64,000 nt of DNA from Ruminococcus flavefaciens ATCC 19208 (GCF_000518765.1 NZ_JAEF01000016.1:62001-126000); one strand, 5' to 3'; shown: positions 16,964 through 26,013, counted from the first letter of the stretch. The notes: a model not told the origin generated them from the letters alone. Program-made: numbers and translations.

Positions 16964-18022
16964 TTGGAAAGAAATCTTATGAAGGGTAACGAAGCACTGG
17001 CAGAGGCTGCTATCAGAGCAGGCTGTAAATGCTTCTTCGGCTACCCGATCACTCCTCAGACAGAGCTTGCCGCTTATATGGCAAAGCGTATGCATAAGGC
17101 AGGCGGCGTATTCTTACAGGCAGAGTCCGAGATCGCTGCTATCAACATGGTACTCGGCGCAGCATCAACAGGTGTTCGTGCAATGACATCATCATCTTCA
17201 CCCGGAATCTCACTTAAGAGTGAAGGTGTATCATATATCGCAGGTTCAGATCTTCCTGCTGTAATCATCAACGTAGAGAGAGGCGGCCCGGGTCTCGGCG
17301 GTATCCAGCCATCACAGGCTGACTACTGGCAGGCTACAAAGGCTCTCGGTCACGGCGACTTCCAGCTCCTCGTATATGCTCCTGCATCAGTACAGGAAAT
17401 GGTAGACTACGTTGTAAAGGCTTTCGACCGTGCTGACAAGTACCGTATGCCTGCAATGATCCTTGCAGACGGACTTCTCGGACAGATGATGGAGCCTGTT
17501 ACATTCCCTGAGATCAACCCCGAAGCTTACGACAAGAGCGGCTGGGCTGCAAACGGACATAAGATGAAGAGAGAGCATCACATCATCAACTCACTTTATC
17601 TTAAGCCTGACGAGCTTGAAAATTCTATCCTTGACCGTTACAAGAGATACGAGATAATCAAGGAGACAGAGACAGAAGCAGAGCTTTACCTCACAGAGGA
17701 CTGTGATATACTCGTATGCGCATTCGGTGCAACAGCAAGAGTTGCAAAGTCTGCTGTAAACGATGCAAGAGCACAGGGCATCAAGGCTGGTCTCTTCCGT
17801 CCAAAGACACTGTGGCCATTCCCTGTAAAGGAGATCAACGAGGCTGCTAAGAACGCTAAGAAGCTTCTCAGCGTAGAAATGTCAATGGGACAGATGATAG
17901 AGGATATCAAGCTTGCTATCAACTGCTCAAAGCCTGTAGAGTTCTTCGGAAGAACAGGCGGCGTAATCCCTTCACCTGCTGAGGTGCTGGGCGAGATCAA
18001 GAGAATGGGAGGTGCTCTCTGA
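16964..18022 (+). CDS. korA: 2-oxoacid:ferredoxin oxidoreductase alpha subunit
   Basis: Oxidative decarboxylation (or reductive carboxylation) of a 2-oxoacid with CoA and ferredoxin. 352 residues starting at TTG 16964, which has AAAGGAG ten bases upstream; the next ATG (16979) would be 25 bases away from it and would cut into conserved sequence. MKGNEALAEAAIRAGCK and FFGYPITPQTEL are the family N-terminus; the C-terminus carries the transketolase-like domain. 2-oxoglutarate is the best guess given citrate synthase 4 kb away, but 2-oxoisovalerate-type enzymes have the same layout. Confidence 0.9.
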   Translation: MERNLMKGNEALAEAAIRAGCKCFFGYPITPQTELAAYMAKRMHKAGGVFLQAESEIAAINMVLGAASTGVRAMTSSSSPGISLKSEGVSYIAGSDLPAVIINVERGGPGLGGIQPSQADYWQATKALGHGDFQLLVYAPASVQEMVDYVVKAFDRADKYRMPAMILADGLLGQMMEPVTFPEINPEAYDKSGWAANGHKMKREHHIINSLYLKPDELENSILDRYKRYEIIKETETEAELYLTEDCDILVCAFGATARVAKSAVNDARAQGIKAGLFRPKTLWPFPVKEINEAAKNAKKLLSVEMSMGQMIEDIKLAINCSKPVEFFGRTGGVIPSPAEVLGEIKRMGGAL

Positions 18023-18795
18023 TGGCTGTAGTATTTGAAAGACCAAAGTCACTTATCGATATTCCTACACATTACTGCCCGGGATGCACACATGGTATAG
18101 TTCACAGAATACTCTGTGAAGTTATCGACGAAATGGGCATCGAGGGCGATACTATCGGAGTATGTCCTGTTGGCTGCTCTGTTATGGCATATGATTACTT
18201 CAACTGTGATATGATCGAGGCTGCACACGGACGTGCACCTGCTGTAGCTACAGGCGTAAAGCGTACAAATCCTGATAAGTTCGTATTTACATATCAGGGC
18301 GACGGCGACCTTGCTGCTATCGGTACTGCCGAGACAGTTCACGTTGCAACAAGAGGCGAGAATATCGTCGTTATCTTCATCAACAACACTATCTACGGAA
18401 TGACAGGCGGTCAGATGGCTCCTACAACACTTCCGGGACAGATAACACAGACAACACCTTTCGGAAGAAGCCCTGAGCTTGCAGGCTATCCTGTAAAGGT
18501 ATGTGAGATGCTCTCAACACTTACAGGTACAGCATATGCTGAGCGTGTTGCAGTTGACAGCGTACCACACATCAAGGCTGCAAAGAAGGCTATCCGCAAG
18601 GCATTCGAGAACCAGAAGGCAGGAAAGGGCTTCTCTATCGTAGAGGTACTTTCAACTTGTCCTACAAACTGGGGACTTGCCCCTCTTGACGCTATCAAGA
18701 GACTTCAGGACGAAATGATCCCATACTATCCTCTCGGCGTATACAAGGACGTTGAAGAGGGCGTATTCCCAAAGACAGAAGGAGGTAACGAGTAA
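18022..18795 (+). CDS. korB: 2-oxoacid:ferredoxin oxidoreductase beta subunit (thiamine diphosphate)
   Basis: 257 residues; the ATG overlaps the alpha stop (TGATG). YCPGCTHGIVHR near the N-terminus and the thiamine-diphosphate/Mg motif GDGDLAAIGTAETVHVATRG followed by NNTIYGMTGGQMAPTT identify the catalytic subunit. Serine and isoleucine codons here favour TCA and ATC, unlike the ATA-rich neighbours, which suggests strong expression. Confidence 0.92.
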   Translation: MAVVFERPKSLIDIPTHYCPGCTHGIVHRILCEVIDEMGIEGDTIGVCPVGCSVMAYDYFNCDMIEAAHGRAPAVATGVKRTNPDKFVFTYQGDGDLAAIGTAETVHVATRGENIVVIFINNTIYGMTGGQMAPTTLPGQITQTTPFGRSPELAGYPVKVCEMLSTLTGTAYAERVAVDSVPHIKAAKKAIRKAFENQKAGKGFSIVEVLSTCPTNWGLAPLDAIKRLQDEMIPYYPLGVYKDVEEGVFPKTEGGNE

Positions 18796-19328
18796 TGGCT
18801 ACTACAGAAATACTTCTTGCTGGCTTCGGCGGACAGGGTATCCTTTTCGCAGGAAAGATACTTGCATACTGCGGACTTATGGACAATAAGGAGCTTTCAT
18901 GGCTCCCTTCATACGGTCCTGAGATGAGAGGCGGTACTTGTAACTGTTCAGTTACTATCTCCGATGATCCGATCGGTTCACCACTCGTACTTACACCACA
19001 TCTCCTCATCGCTATGAACCAGCCTTCATTCGACAAGTTTGTAAGCTGTGTACGTCCCGGCGGTAAGGTATTCTTCGACAGCACAATGATCGAGCCTGAT
19101 ACAGACAGAACTGACATCGAGCTTCACGGTATTCCGTCACAGCAGATGGCTGATGATAACGAGCTCAAGGGCGGTTCAAACATTATCCTTCTCGGCAAGC
19201 TTCTCAAGGAGACAAATATCTGTTCACTTGAGACAATGCAGAAGGCTATTGAAAAGGTAGTTCCGCCTAAAAAGGCAGCACTTATCCCTAACAACTTCAA
19301 GGCTATCGAGCTTGGTATGAACGCATAA
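18795..19328 (+). CDS. korC: 2-oxoacid:ferredoxin oxidoreductase gamma subunit
   Basis: 177 residues; start overlaps the beta stop (TAATGG). The N-terminal LLAGFGGQGILFAGKILAY and SYGPEMRGGTCNCSVTIS are the gamma-subunit signatures. With the three preceding genes it completes a four-part enzyme. The operon ends in a strong hairpin at 19335-19370. Confidence 0.92.
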   Translation: MATTEILLAGFGGQGILFAGKILAYCGLMDNKELSWLPSYGPEMRGGTCNCSVTISDDPIGSPLVLTPHLLIAMNQPSFDKFVSCVRPGGKVFFDSTMIEPDTDRTDIELHGIPSQQMADDNELKGGSNIILLGKLLKETNICSLETMQKAIEKVVPPKKAALIPNNFKAIELGMNA

Positions 19329-19334
19329 TAGATC

Positions 19335-19370
19335 ATATGGCGGCAAAGAGTATTTGCCGCCATATTTGTT
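19335..19370 (+). terminator. Terminator of the kor operon
   Basis: ATATGGCGGCAAA (19335-19347) and TTTGCCGCCATAT (19353-19365) form a perfect 13-bp stem with a five-base loop and TT after it. Confidence 0.85.
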
Positions 19371-19383
19371 ATTGAGGATATTT

Positions 19384-19851
19384 ATGGAAAAAGAGATTTT
19401 AATAAGCTGTTCGGGAGCAAATCTTGAATTGATAATCGTAGCAATTATGATACTTATCAAGATCAAGATAGCTTATACCCCAAAACAGTTTGCGTGTCTG
19501 GCATCATGGGTGGTAAGTTCGGTTATGGCATTTGTTATTGATTATTATTTGTACGTAAATGACAGTATTAAGGCGGTTCCGGTTATGCTTGTAATGCTGT
19601 GTGTGATAATACCGCTAAATATCGTGTTTGCTCAGAGAGTATTTTGCGGATTTGAAGTTGTAGATGCCTATGTTTACGTGTCAAAGTTTATACTATATTT
19701 GATTCTTATAATAACTTCCATAATACAGTTGTTCACGGATTATGGAAGGTTAGGCCTTATAGCAACAGGTCTTGGCATTACATTTGCCATATTTGAACTT
19801 AATGAGATGATGCTCGAAATGAAAAAGCGATGTAAAGGAAAAAACTCCTGA
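19384..19851 (+). CDS. Small integral membrane protein of unknown function
   Basis: 155 residues from ATG 19384 (GAGGATATTT upstream); a longer in-frame reading starts inside the preceding terminator and is rejected. It has about four hydrophobic segments: LELIIVAIMILIKI, ACLASWVVSSVMAFVIDYYL, VPVMLVMLCVIIPLNIVFA, and FILYLILIITSIIQLF with LGLIATGLGITFAIFEL, and a basic C-terminus (MKKRCKGKNS). I do not recognise a family. Confidence 0.65.
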   Translation: MEKEILISCSGANLELIIVAIMILIKIKIAYTPKQFACLASWVVSSVMAFVIDYYLYVNDSIKAVPVMLVMLCVIIPLNIVFAQRVFCGFEVVDAYVYVSKFILYLILIITSIIQLFTDYGRLGLIATGLGITFAIFELNEMMLEMKKRCKGKNS

Positions 19852-19873
19852 CCAATGTCAGGAGCTTTTTTAG
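19845..19873 (+). terminator. Terminator
   Basis: CTCCTGAC (19845-19852) and GTCAGGAG (19857-19864) with a four-base loop, followed by C and a T-run. Confidence 0.85.
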
Positions 19874-19875
19874 TT

Positions 19876-19957
19876 TGTAGGAACTGATGCCTACATCAGC
19901 CCGTAAGTGTTTAGTTATTAGTAGGGGCGCATTCCGTGCGCCCGTCGGTTGCGCATA
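19876..19957. repeat. Dispersed palindromic repeat pair
   Basis: Two short inverted units in tandem: TGTAGGAACTGATG with CATCAGCCCGT, then GTAGGGGCGCATTCC with GTGCGCCCGT. Same GTAGGGG/CCCGT flavour as the elements elsewhere in the window. Confidence 0.65.
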
Positions 19958-19983
19958 AATCACAAATGCCACATGGTGTTTAA

Positions 19984-20017
19984 AAAAGCCCGAAAGCAAT
20001 TGTACTTTCGGGCTTTT
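19984..20017 (-). terminator. Terminator of the TPM-domain operon (works on both strands)
   Basis: AAAAGCCCGAAAG (19984-19996) and CTTTCGGGCTTTT (20005-20017); the minus strand continues into a T-run. Confidence 0.8.
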
Positions 20018-20037
20018 ATGCATATTCATGCAGCTTA

Positions 20038-20967
20038 TCATCTGTGATGACCGCCGCCGCCGAAGCCGCCGCTGCTGTGATGACTGCCACCGCCGCCACC
20101 GCCGCGTGAACCGCCGCCGCTGCTTGTCTCGATCTTGTGCTTTGTCACATATGAGCGGATAAGCGTATCTGATCTTTCAGTAAAATTCACATCATTGCCT
20201 GCAAGATAAACACTTGGATTGGTCTTGCTTTTGAATTTGTAATTGCTTTTTGCCACGAAATAGGTGATAAGACCCACAAGAGCGCCTATAGCAGCACATA
20301 CAAGGAATATGTACATCCAGATCATGAACGGCTTACTCTTTGATACCGTAAAATTGCCGTCTTTGTAATAAAAATACTTACCTGTTTTTTTGTCGTGATA
20401 ATAAGCAAATGAAGAAGGCTTGTTTTCCGAGTAGTAGCTCAGCTGAGACAGGAAGGAGTTTACAGCGTCGTATATATCCTGTTCATATATTGGCTGACCT
20501 GAGGCAGGCAGGTAATTATCAAGGTGATCGAAAATATCGTTCTTGTTTTTCTCATAAAGCAGGACAGCTTTGCCTGATGTGGCAATATAATCGTAAGCAG
20601 GCGACTTGCCTGAGAGGTCAATGTAATAGAACACGCCGTCGGTATCTTCTCCGAAGTTTTCGGTATATGTATCTCTGCAAAGCCATTCTGTATCATCATC
20701 GCTTCTGTACATACCGCCGATGTACACGATGATGTTCATTTCAAGGTCTCTTGCGTAGGTGCGTATCTTTTCGTTAAGATTATTCCTGTTATCCTGCGAG
20801 AAAAGTCCCGAATTGCCGTATTCGTTATCTACAAGCTTTGAAGCTCTCCAGTCACCGTCCCAACCCTGATAGTAATTATCCTCTGCATGAGCATTGAGCA
20901 CCGTAAATGGCAGCAGACACATACAAATTACGCATGAAGCTATGAGAGAGATGAATCTTTTCATCAT
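20038..20967 (-). CDS. TPM-domain membrane protein with Gly/His-rich tail
   Basis: 309 residues: signal peptide (1-28, ending NAHAED), a TPM domain (about 55-185; EKIRTYARDLEMNIIVYIGG and DGVFYYIDLSGKSPAYDYIATSG are recognisable), a transmembrane helix (about 215-240, KPFMIWMYIFLVCAAIGALVG), a short basic part, and a C-terminal tail of Gly, Ser and His ending GGFGGGGHHR. TPM proteins (YgcG/TPM-phosphatase) fold at the cell surface; some act in photosystem repair in plants, and bacterial roles are unclear. The ATG overlaps the stop of the zinc-ribbon gene (ATGA), so the two proteins probably work together. Confidence 0.85.
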   Translation of the reverse strand: MMKRFISLIASCVICMCLLPFTVLNAHAEDNYYQGWDGDWRASKLVDNEYGNSGLFSQDNRNNLNEKIRTYARDLEMNIIVYIGGMYRSDDDTEWLCRDTYTENFGEDTDGVFYYIDLSGKSPAYDYIATSGKAVLLYEKNKNDIFDHLDNYLPASGQPIYEQDIYDAVNSFLSQLSYYSENKPSSFAYYHDKKTGKYFYYKDGNFTVSKSKPFMIWMYIFLVCAAIGALVGLITYFVAKSNYKFKSKTNPSVYLAGNDVNFTERSDTLIRSYVTKHKIETSSGGGSRGGGGGGSHHSSGGFGGGGHHR

Positions 20968-22019
20968 AGGATAGCACCTCCTATAGCGGTAAGTATACCT
21001 GCCACTGCAAGACCTACTCCTGCGCAGAAGAGTGCCAGCTTACCCTTTGAAAGAGGCGGAGTGCCTGCAAGCTTTCCTGTCTGACCGTTTACAGCGAATT
21101 CGTATACTCTGCCCTTGTAGTTGTAGGACAGGAACCAGACAGGCAGCATGGTATAGTTCCAGTCGGTGTTGGTGATATTGTACTGCTGAACAGAAGGTAT
21201 TACCGAAGCATAACCGCTTATGGTGCTGTTTATGAGAGAAGTACACGCCTGAGTTGAGCGAACACGTATACGCGGGAATACGGCAGCCTTGTCAACATCG
21301 TATTTATCTGCATAGAAGCCGCTGAGGTAGGACATAGAGAAGTCCTTGAGCTCGCGGTAGTCAAAAGGCTCGATAGCCTCCATGAGCAGGTCCTCTATCT
21401 TGGTCTCACCGTCGGCAGGAATGCCTCTTGTGACCAGATTGCCCTGACGGATAACGCGGAATTCCTTAGTCTCCGTGTATCTGTAGCTGCCCGAGGTCCA
21501 GCTGCGTATCTGCTTGCCGATAGCGCGGTAGTCCGCATTTACATGGCAGTCAGCCAGCCAGAAGGGGACGTACAGCCCCGTGAGCTTTTCTATCTGCTGT
21601 TCAGATTTGAAGTCCGATGGCACGAACCAGCGCTTTTTTACCCAGTTTTCAAAGCTTGCTATAGCGTTTTCCTTGGTCAGCTTGAAGGCAATGACCTTAT
21701 CGGGCTTGAATTCGCCGCCCATTTTACCAGAAAGGATAACAGGATTATGGCAGTAATAGCAGAAAAGAGCGGTCTGCTCGCTGTCCGCCATGATCTCCGC
21801 ACCGCAGCTCTTGCAGCGGTAAAGATGAGTATTATTTTCAAAATCTTCCTTCAGCTGAACAGCCTCGGGAGGGATACTGTTTTCTGTATTTGCACAGATC
21901 TGTTTTATCTCATCGACAGTGAAAGAACTGAGACAGTATTCACAGTCGAGCTTTTGTGACTGAGGATTGAATTTAAGGTCCGCATTACAATTGGGACATT
22001 TGTATTCTACAGCTTCCAA
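20964..22019 (-). CDS. Zinc-ribbon membrane protein paired with the TPM protein
   Basis: 351 residues if translation begins at TTG 22019, which has AAAGGAG eight bases upstream and gives MEAVEYKCPNCNADL; a longer reading to 22172 crosses AT-rich DNA and is disfavoured. Two zinc-binding pairs appear early: CPNC...CEYC (about 8-31) and CKSC...CYYC (about 68-88). A long soluble domain follows (KKRWFVPSDFKSEQQIEKLTG, then GLYVPFWLADCHVNADY) and a C-terminal membrane helix (LALFCAGVGLAVAGILTAIGG). Similar zinc-ribbon/TPM pairs occur in Clostridia. The biochemical role is unknown. Confidence 0.75.
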   Translation of the reverse strand: MEAVEYKCPNCNADLKFNPQSQKLDCEYCLSSFTVDEIKQICANTENSIPPEAVQLKEDFENNTHLYRCKSCGAEIMADSEQTALFCYYCHNPVILSGKMGGEFKPDKVIAFKLTKENAIASFENWVKKRWFVPSDFKSEQQIEKLTGLYVPFWLADCHVNADYRAIGKQIRSWTSGSYRYTETKEFRVIRQGNLVTRGIPADGETKIEDLLMEAIEPFDYRELKDFSMSYLSGFYADKYDVDKAAVFPRIRVRSTQACTSLINSTISGYASVIPSVQQYNITNTDWNYTMLPVWFLSYNYKGRVYEFAVNGQTGKLAGTPPLSKGKLALFCAGVGLAVAGILTAIGGAIL

Positions 22020-22165
22020 ATGATCATCTCCTTTATCTGAAACGGTCAGAGACCGATACATATATATATTACCATAATACTCAGTATTTTTCAAGAGAAA
22101 AGGTCGAAAAATACTGATAAAATAAATATTTTCGTTTGTAAACACAAATAACATTTTGTAGAGCC

Positions 22166-22194
22166 TTGACAAAATTATTGAAATCTAATATAAT
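22166..22194 (+). promoter_or_regulatory. Consensus promoter of citrate synthase
   Basis: TTGACA (22166-22171), 17 bases, TATAAT (22189-22194): an exact vegetative consensus. Confidence 0.88.
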
Positions 22195-22247
22195 TGTAAT
22201 ATGCATATTTAATGTTACAAATTGTAAAAAGAAAGGGATGACGATAC

Positions 22248-23615
22248 ATGAGATATAAATTTTCAGAACTGACTCCGGAAATAATCAGACTTGCAGATAT
22301 GTCACTTGATGGCTATAGGATAGACCCGGAGCTCTACACTCAGTATGACGTAAAACGCGGGCTTCGTGACATAAACGGCAACGGCGTAGTTGCGGGTCTT
22401 ACAAATATAAGCACCATAAAAGTACTTGATATGGGCGACGGTATGCCTAATCACGGCGACGGCAAATTATACTACAGAGGAATAGACGTAGAAGATATAG
22501 TAGCAGGCTTTATAAAAGAAAAGCGTTTCGGATTTGAAGAGACCGTGTATCTTCTCCTTTTTGGCAAAATGCCTTCAGAGGCAGAGCTTGCAGAGTTCAA
22601 AAAGATACTTGCGGAATTCCGTGAGCTCCCGTCCAATTTCATGAGAGACGTTATAATGAAAGCCCCGACAGATAACATGATGAATACTCTTGCAAAGAGT
22701 GTTCTTTCACTGTATTCCTATGACAACAGGGCTAATGATATATCTATACCAAACGTGCTGAGACAGAGCATAGAGCTCATAACTCTTTTCCCTGTTATAT
22801 CAGCCTACGCTTATCATGCTTACAAGTATGCAAGACTTGGCGGAAGCCTGTTCATACACAGTCCTCAGCCTGATCTTTCAATAGCTGAAAACCTGCTTTA
22901 TATGCTCCGTGAGGACAGAAGGTATACCGAGCTGGAAGCACGTATACTCGACCTTGCAATGGTGCTGCATGCAGAGCATGGCGGCGGAAACAATTCAACA
23001 TTTACCGTTCATGTCGTATCATCATCGGGTACAGATACCTATTCCGCAATAGCTGCTGCACTTGGTTCGCTGAAAGGCCCTAAGCACGGCGGTGCGAATA
23101 TAAAGGTAGTCATGATGATAGATGATATGAAGAAGAATGTGAAGGACTGGACTGACGAGGAGGAGGTAAAGGGTTATCTCCGCAAGCTTCTCCATAAGGA
23201 AGCCTTTGACCATGCAGGTCTTATCTACGGTATGGGTCACGCTGTATATTCACAGTCAGACCCGAGAGCGAAGGTGTTCAAGGGCTTTGTAGAAAAGCTC
23301 AGCTCGGAAAAGAACAGACACGAGGAATTCGCGCTGTACTCACTGGTAGAGCGTCTTGCTCCCGAGGTAATAGCAGAGGAACGCCGCATATATAAGGGAG
23401 TCTGTGCTAATGTTGACTTCTACAGCGGCTTTGTATACAGAATGTTAGGCATACCCGACGAGCTGTTCACACCGCTTTTTGCAACGGCAAGAATAGCAGG
23501 CTGGTCTGCACACAGAATAGAGGAGCTTATCAACTCCAACAAGATCATACGTCCCGCATATAAAGCTATATCGCCTATGCGCGAGTATACCGACATGGAG
23601 AACCGCATAGACTGA
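22248..23615 (+). CDS. gltA: Citrate synthase
   Basis: Joins acetyl-CoA and oxaloacetate, here most likely to feed 2-oxoglutarate and glutamate synthesis rather than a full cycle. 455 residues, a long type I form with an N-terminal extension. The first conserved histidine lies in LHAEHGGGNNSTF, the second in GMGHAVYSQSDPRAKVF, and SLKGPKHGGANIKV precedes it. The C-terminus NVDFYSGFVYRMLGIPDELFTPLFA is typical and carries the catalytic Asp (NVDFYSG). AAAGGGATG lies upstream. A 2-methylcitrate synthase activity cannot be excluded. Confidence 0.93.
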   Translation: MRYKFSELTPEIIRLADMSLDGYRIDPELYTQYDVKRGLRDINGNGVVAGLTNISTIKVLDMGDGMPNHGDGKLYYRGIDVEDIVAGFIKEKRFGFEETVYLLLFGKMPSEAELAEFKKILAEFRELPSNFMRDVIMKAPTDNMMNTLAKSVLSLYSYDNRANDISIPNVLRQSIELITLFPVISAYAYHAYKYARLGGSLFIHSPQPDLSIAENLLYMLREDRRYTELEARILDLAMVLHAEHGGGNNSTFTVHVVSSSGTDTYSAIAAALGSLKGPKHGGANIKVVMMIDDMKKNVKDWTDEEEVKGYLRKLLHKEAFDHAGLIYGMGHAVYSQSDPRAKVFKGFVEKLSSEKNRHEEFALYSLVERLAPEVIAEERRIYKGVCANVDFYSGFVYRMLGIPDELFTPLFATARIAGWSAHRIEELINSNKIIRPAYKAISPMREYTDMENRID

Positions 23616-23623
23616 CGCAGCGT

Positions 23624-24058
23624 ATGAAGAAAAGGCATCTTTTAAGATTTTTCCTTATGGGATATTTCATACCTCTTTCGATATTCCTGATATCGGACCT
23701 TATTGATATAATCTGTAAGGAGTACGGAGTTATGGGGCTCCTTGTGCTTGAAGGCTCAGCGCTTTTTATACTTCCCATAATAATGCTTGGCAAGGAGCAG
23801 AGAGCGCCAAAGGGTAAAGCGTTAAAGCGGACTTCGGTGATGTTTCTGTGCGGATATGCAGCAGCTGCTATAACGGCATTGATAATACAGATGATAATTG
23901 AGGATACAGATCTTGCTGACAAGCTGTTTCCGGGAGTATTTTTGCGCGGAATAGGATTTACGCTTATATGCATGGTATTGGTGGGCGGCTTTTTCTGGGC
24001 AGTCATCTTCCGTGTAACAGTAGCTATGATACGCTTTATAAAAAGCAAGAAAAAATAA
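23624..24058 (+). CDS. Four-helix membrane protein of unknown function
   Basis: 144 residues, starting nine bases after gltA. Basic ends (MKKRHLLRFF and KSKKK) and four hydrophobic segments (about 8-27, 38-55, 68-92, 108-135). No family recognised. Proximity suggests read-through from gltA, but its function need not be related. Confidence 0.65.
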   Translation: MKKRHLLRFFLMGYFIPLSIFLISDLIDIICKEYGVMGLLVLEGSALFILPIIMLGKEQRAPKGKALKRTSVMFLCGYAAAAITALIIQMIIEDTDLADKLFPGVFLRGIGFTLICMVLVGGFFWAVIFRVTVAMIRFIKSKKK

Positions 24059-24122
24059 CGGGGATATGCCGTCGGCATTGACGGCTTTCGATAAAACATA
24101 AATAAAAAGGAATGTGGTAAAA

Positions 24123-25136
24123 ATGGCAAACACAGCAGAATTATTTGAATGGAAGGGAACTACCTGCGTAAAACTCAGCGCAGGGGGCTATGAAGCATGG
24201 GTGGCAAACGAGATAGGCTCAAACGTTATCCGACTCCGCGACAATGTGAACGGACTGGAGTTTTTCCGCTTCAGCGATGAAAATACAGCCGATACTATAA
24301 AGCAGTCCGCAGAGGTATGGGGACTCCCCACACTTTATCTGCCTAACCGTTTTGCAGACGGTATACTCAAGACATCTGATGCAGTATATCATCTTCCCGT
24401 AAACGAGAAAGCTCCGTATAACAATCATATACACGGATTTATCCACAGAAGGAAGCACGAAGTCGTTGAATACAAGGCTGACGACAACTGCGCATGGGTA
24501 AAGACACGTTATGTATATGACGAAAAGGACGAGTTCTTCCAGTATCTTCCTGTAAGATTTACAGCCGAGTACACATTCACACTGTCAGCACAGGGACTTG
24601 AGCAGAATATCCGCTTCATCAACACAGACGGAGAAAAGGTGCTTCCTATGTCTCTTGCATCGCATACAGCTATCAGCTCACCGTTCGTTGACGGCGGAAA
24701 GGAAGAGGATATCCGCCTCACTGTGCCGATAGGAAAGAGATGCGAGCTCAATGAGCGCTGCCTGCCGACAGAGCAGCTGAAAGCTCCTACAATGCACGAC
24801 CTTGAGTACAAGAACGGTGTAAAGAAGCCTGTATTGCAGGTAGTTGACAACGAGATGTACTTCGGCGAGTATATCGACATTGACGGCGAGAAGTTCCACG
24901 GTGTTATCGCAGAGGATATTGCAAGCGGCAAGAAGCTCTGCTACGAGGTATCCGAGGAGTACGGCTTCTGGATAATCTGGAACGACCGCGGCTTCAATCA
25001 TTACTTCTGTCCCGAGCCGATGACAGCAATGATAGACGCTCCGAACCTTAGTCTGCCTGCTGATGTAACAGGCTACCGCGAGGTAAAGCCTGGAGACACA
25101 TTCGAGACACACGAAAGATTTTTCACTAAATTATGA
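24123..25136 (+). CDS. Aldose 1-epimerase-like (galactose mutarotase fold) protein
   Basis: 337 residues from ATG 24123; the GTG at 24114 is less likely. The fold is suggested by GGYEAWVANEIGSNVIRLRD near the N-terminus, LYLPNRFADGI, the histidine motif NHIHGFIHRRKHEV (about 101-114), and VLPMSLASHTAISSPF further on. Aldose 1-epimerases interconvert alpha and beta anomers of sugars. This one belongs to a divergent branch, so substrate and even epimerase activity are uncertain. It ends in a terminator at 25175-25215. Confidence 0.75.
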   Translation: MANTAELFEWKGTTCVKLSAGGYEAWVANEIGSNVIRLRDNVNGLEFFRFSDENTADTIKQSAEVWGLPTLYLPNRFADGILKTSDAVYHLPVNEKAPYNNHIHGFIHRRKHEVVEYKADDNCAWVKTRYVYDEKDEFFQYLPVRFTAEYTFTLSAQGLEQNIRFINTDGEKVLPMSLASHTAISSPFVDGGKEEDIRLTVPIGKRCELNERCLPTEQLKAPTMHDLEYKNGVKKPVLQVVDNEMYFGEYIDIDGEKFHGVIAEDIASGKKLCYEVSEEYGFWIIWNDRGFNHYFCPEPMTAMIDAPNLSLPADVTGYREVKPGDTFETHERFFTKL

Positions 25137-25174
25137 TAAAAAGCGGACTTTAAAGTCGATACTGATATATAAGT

Positions 25175-25215
25175 ATAGCCCCAACGCATTTGAACTGCTT
25201 TGGGGCTATTTTTTT
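25175..25215 (+). terminator. Terminator
   Basis: ATAGCCCCA (25175-25183) and TGGGGCTAT (25201-25209) followed by a run of T. Confidence 0.88.
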
Positions 25216-25225
25216 AAATATGATT

Positions 25226-25850
25226 CACCAAATACTTGCTGAATGTATGAACGGGATTCCAAAGGGACTGTGTTCCTTTGGCAGAGTGACTCCCCATAAA
25301 ATGGGGAGATGTCCGTAGGACAGAGGGGACGTACCGGTTAGGTCAGAGACGGCGTCTCTGGTCGCTGTTCCAAGCTTTAAGAGAACAGCGAAATAATACG
25401 AAGGCGCACCGCAAGGGTGAATTCCGAAAACAATCCAGTGAATTGTTTTAGGAAGAGGGTGACTCCCCACGGTGTGGGGAGATGTCGCAGCGCGACAGAG
25501 GGGACGGACCCGATTAGGGGGTCCTGCAAGAGAGGGCGTCCTTATAATCAATTAACCTTCTATCTCTATATGAGCATAACGATTATGTCCGTTTTTTGTT
25601 ATATTATGAGTAATGACGGACGACCAGCTCTGCATATAGCATTGCCGGTCAAATCACAGATTTGGGGCACTGCTTAAATGGTCGTCCCTACAAGGCTAAC
25701 GGCTTTGGCGGATATTATCCGCCCCTACACTGAATACGTGTTTTTTATTACGCAGGGCACAAACGGGCGCGCGGAACGCGCCCCTACAAGGGACGCCATT
25801 TCGGCGTCCCTTTCTGATCACTAACCACTAATCACTACACACTAACCACT
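25226..25850. repeat. Composite intergenic repeat cluster
   Basis: About 600 bases without a credible gene. Two copies of a unit of the form GTGACTCCCCA-loop-TGGGGAGATGTC with a following GACAGAGGGGACG lie at about 25289-25331 and 25449-25507, separated by further short inverted repeats. After 25618 comes a 70-base palindromic element (25618-25687) shared with three other loci, then GGCGGATATTATCCGCCCCTACA, GGGCGCGCGGAACGCGCCCCTACA and GGGACGCCATTTCGGCGTCCC hairpins. Open frames crossing it are by-products of the repeats. Confidence 0.8.
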
Positions 25851-25857
25851 GTTTCAT

Positions 25858-25996
25858 GTGACAAATGTATCACACTGCACTAAAAACCGACTCCTTGATT
25901 GTGCACTCTTCCAAAAGTGATAAATTTATCACTTTTACTGTTGACAAACGGATATGCGAGTGATATAATTGTCACAGAAAGTGATGAATACATCAC
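25858..25996 (+). promoter_or_regulatory. Consensus promoter flanked by three copies of one palindromic operator
   Basis: TTGACA (25941-25946), 17 bases, TATAAT (25964-25969). Three 16-mers share the form GTGAYRAATNNATCAC: GTGACAAATGTATCAC (25858-25873), GTGATAAATTTATCAC (25917-25932, extended by AAAA/TTTT to a perfect 24-bp palindrome) and GTGATGAATACATCAC (25981-25996). The second abuts the -35 and the third covers the start of the transcript; centres are 59 and 64 bases apart, close to six helical turns. The HTH protein at the end of this operon is the natural candidate ligand (inference). Confidence 0.8.
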
Positions 25997-26013
25997 TCCA
26001 AGGAGGGAACATT

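Noticed and set aside
20040..20115. Tandem DNA repeat or CRISPR-like array
   Set aside because: It is the Gly/His/Ser codon run at the end of the TPM-domain protein, without spacers.
25225..25677. Open frames on both strands of about 85-110 codons in the gap after the epimerase-like gene
   Set aside because: They run through inverted repeats, have no ribosome site, and give Pro/Thr/Ser-rich translations typical of repeat DNA.
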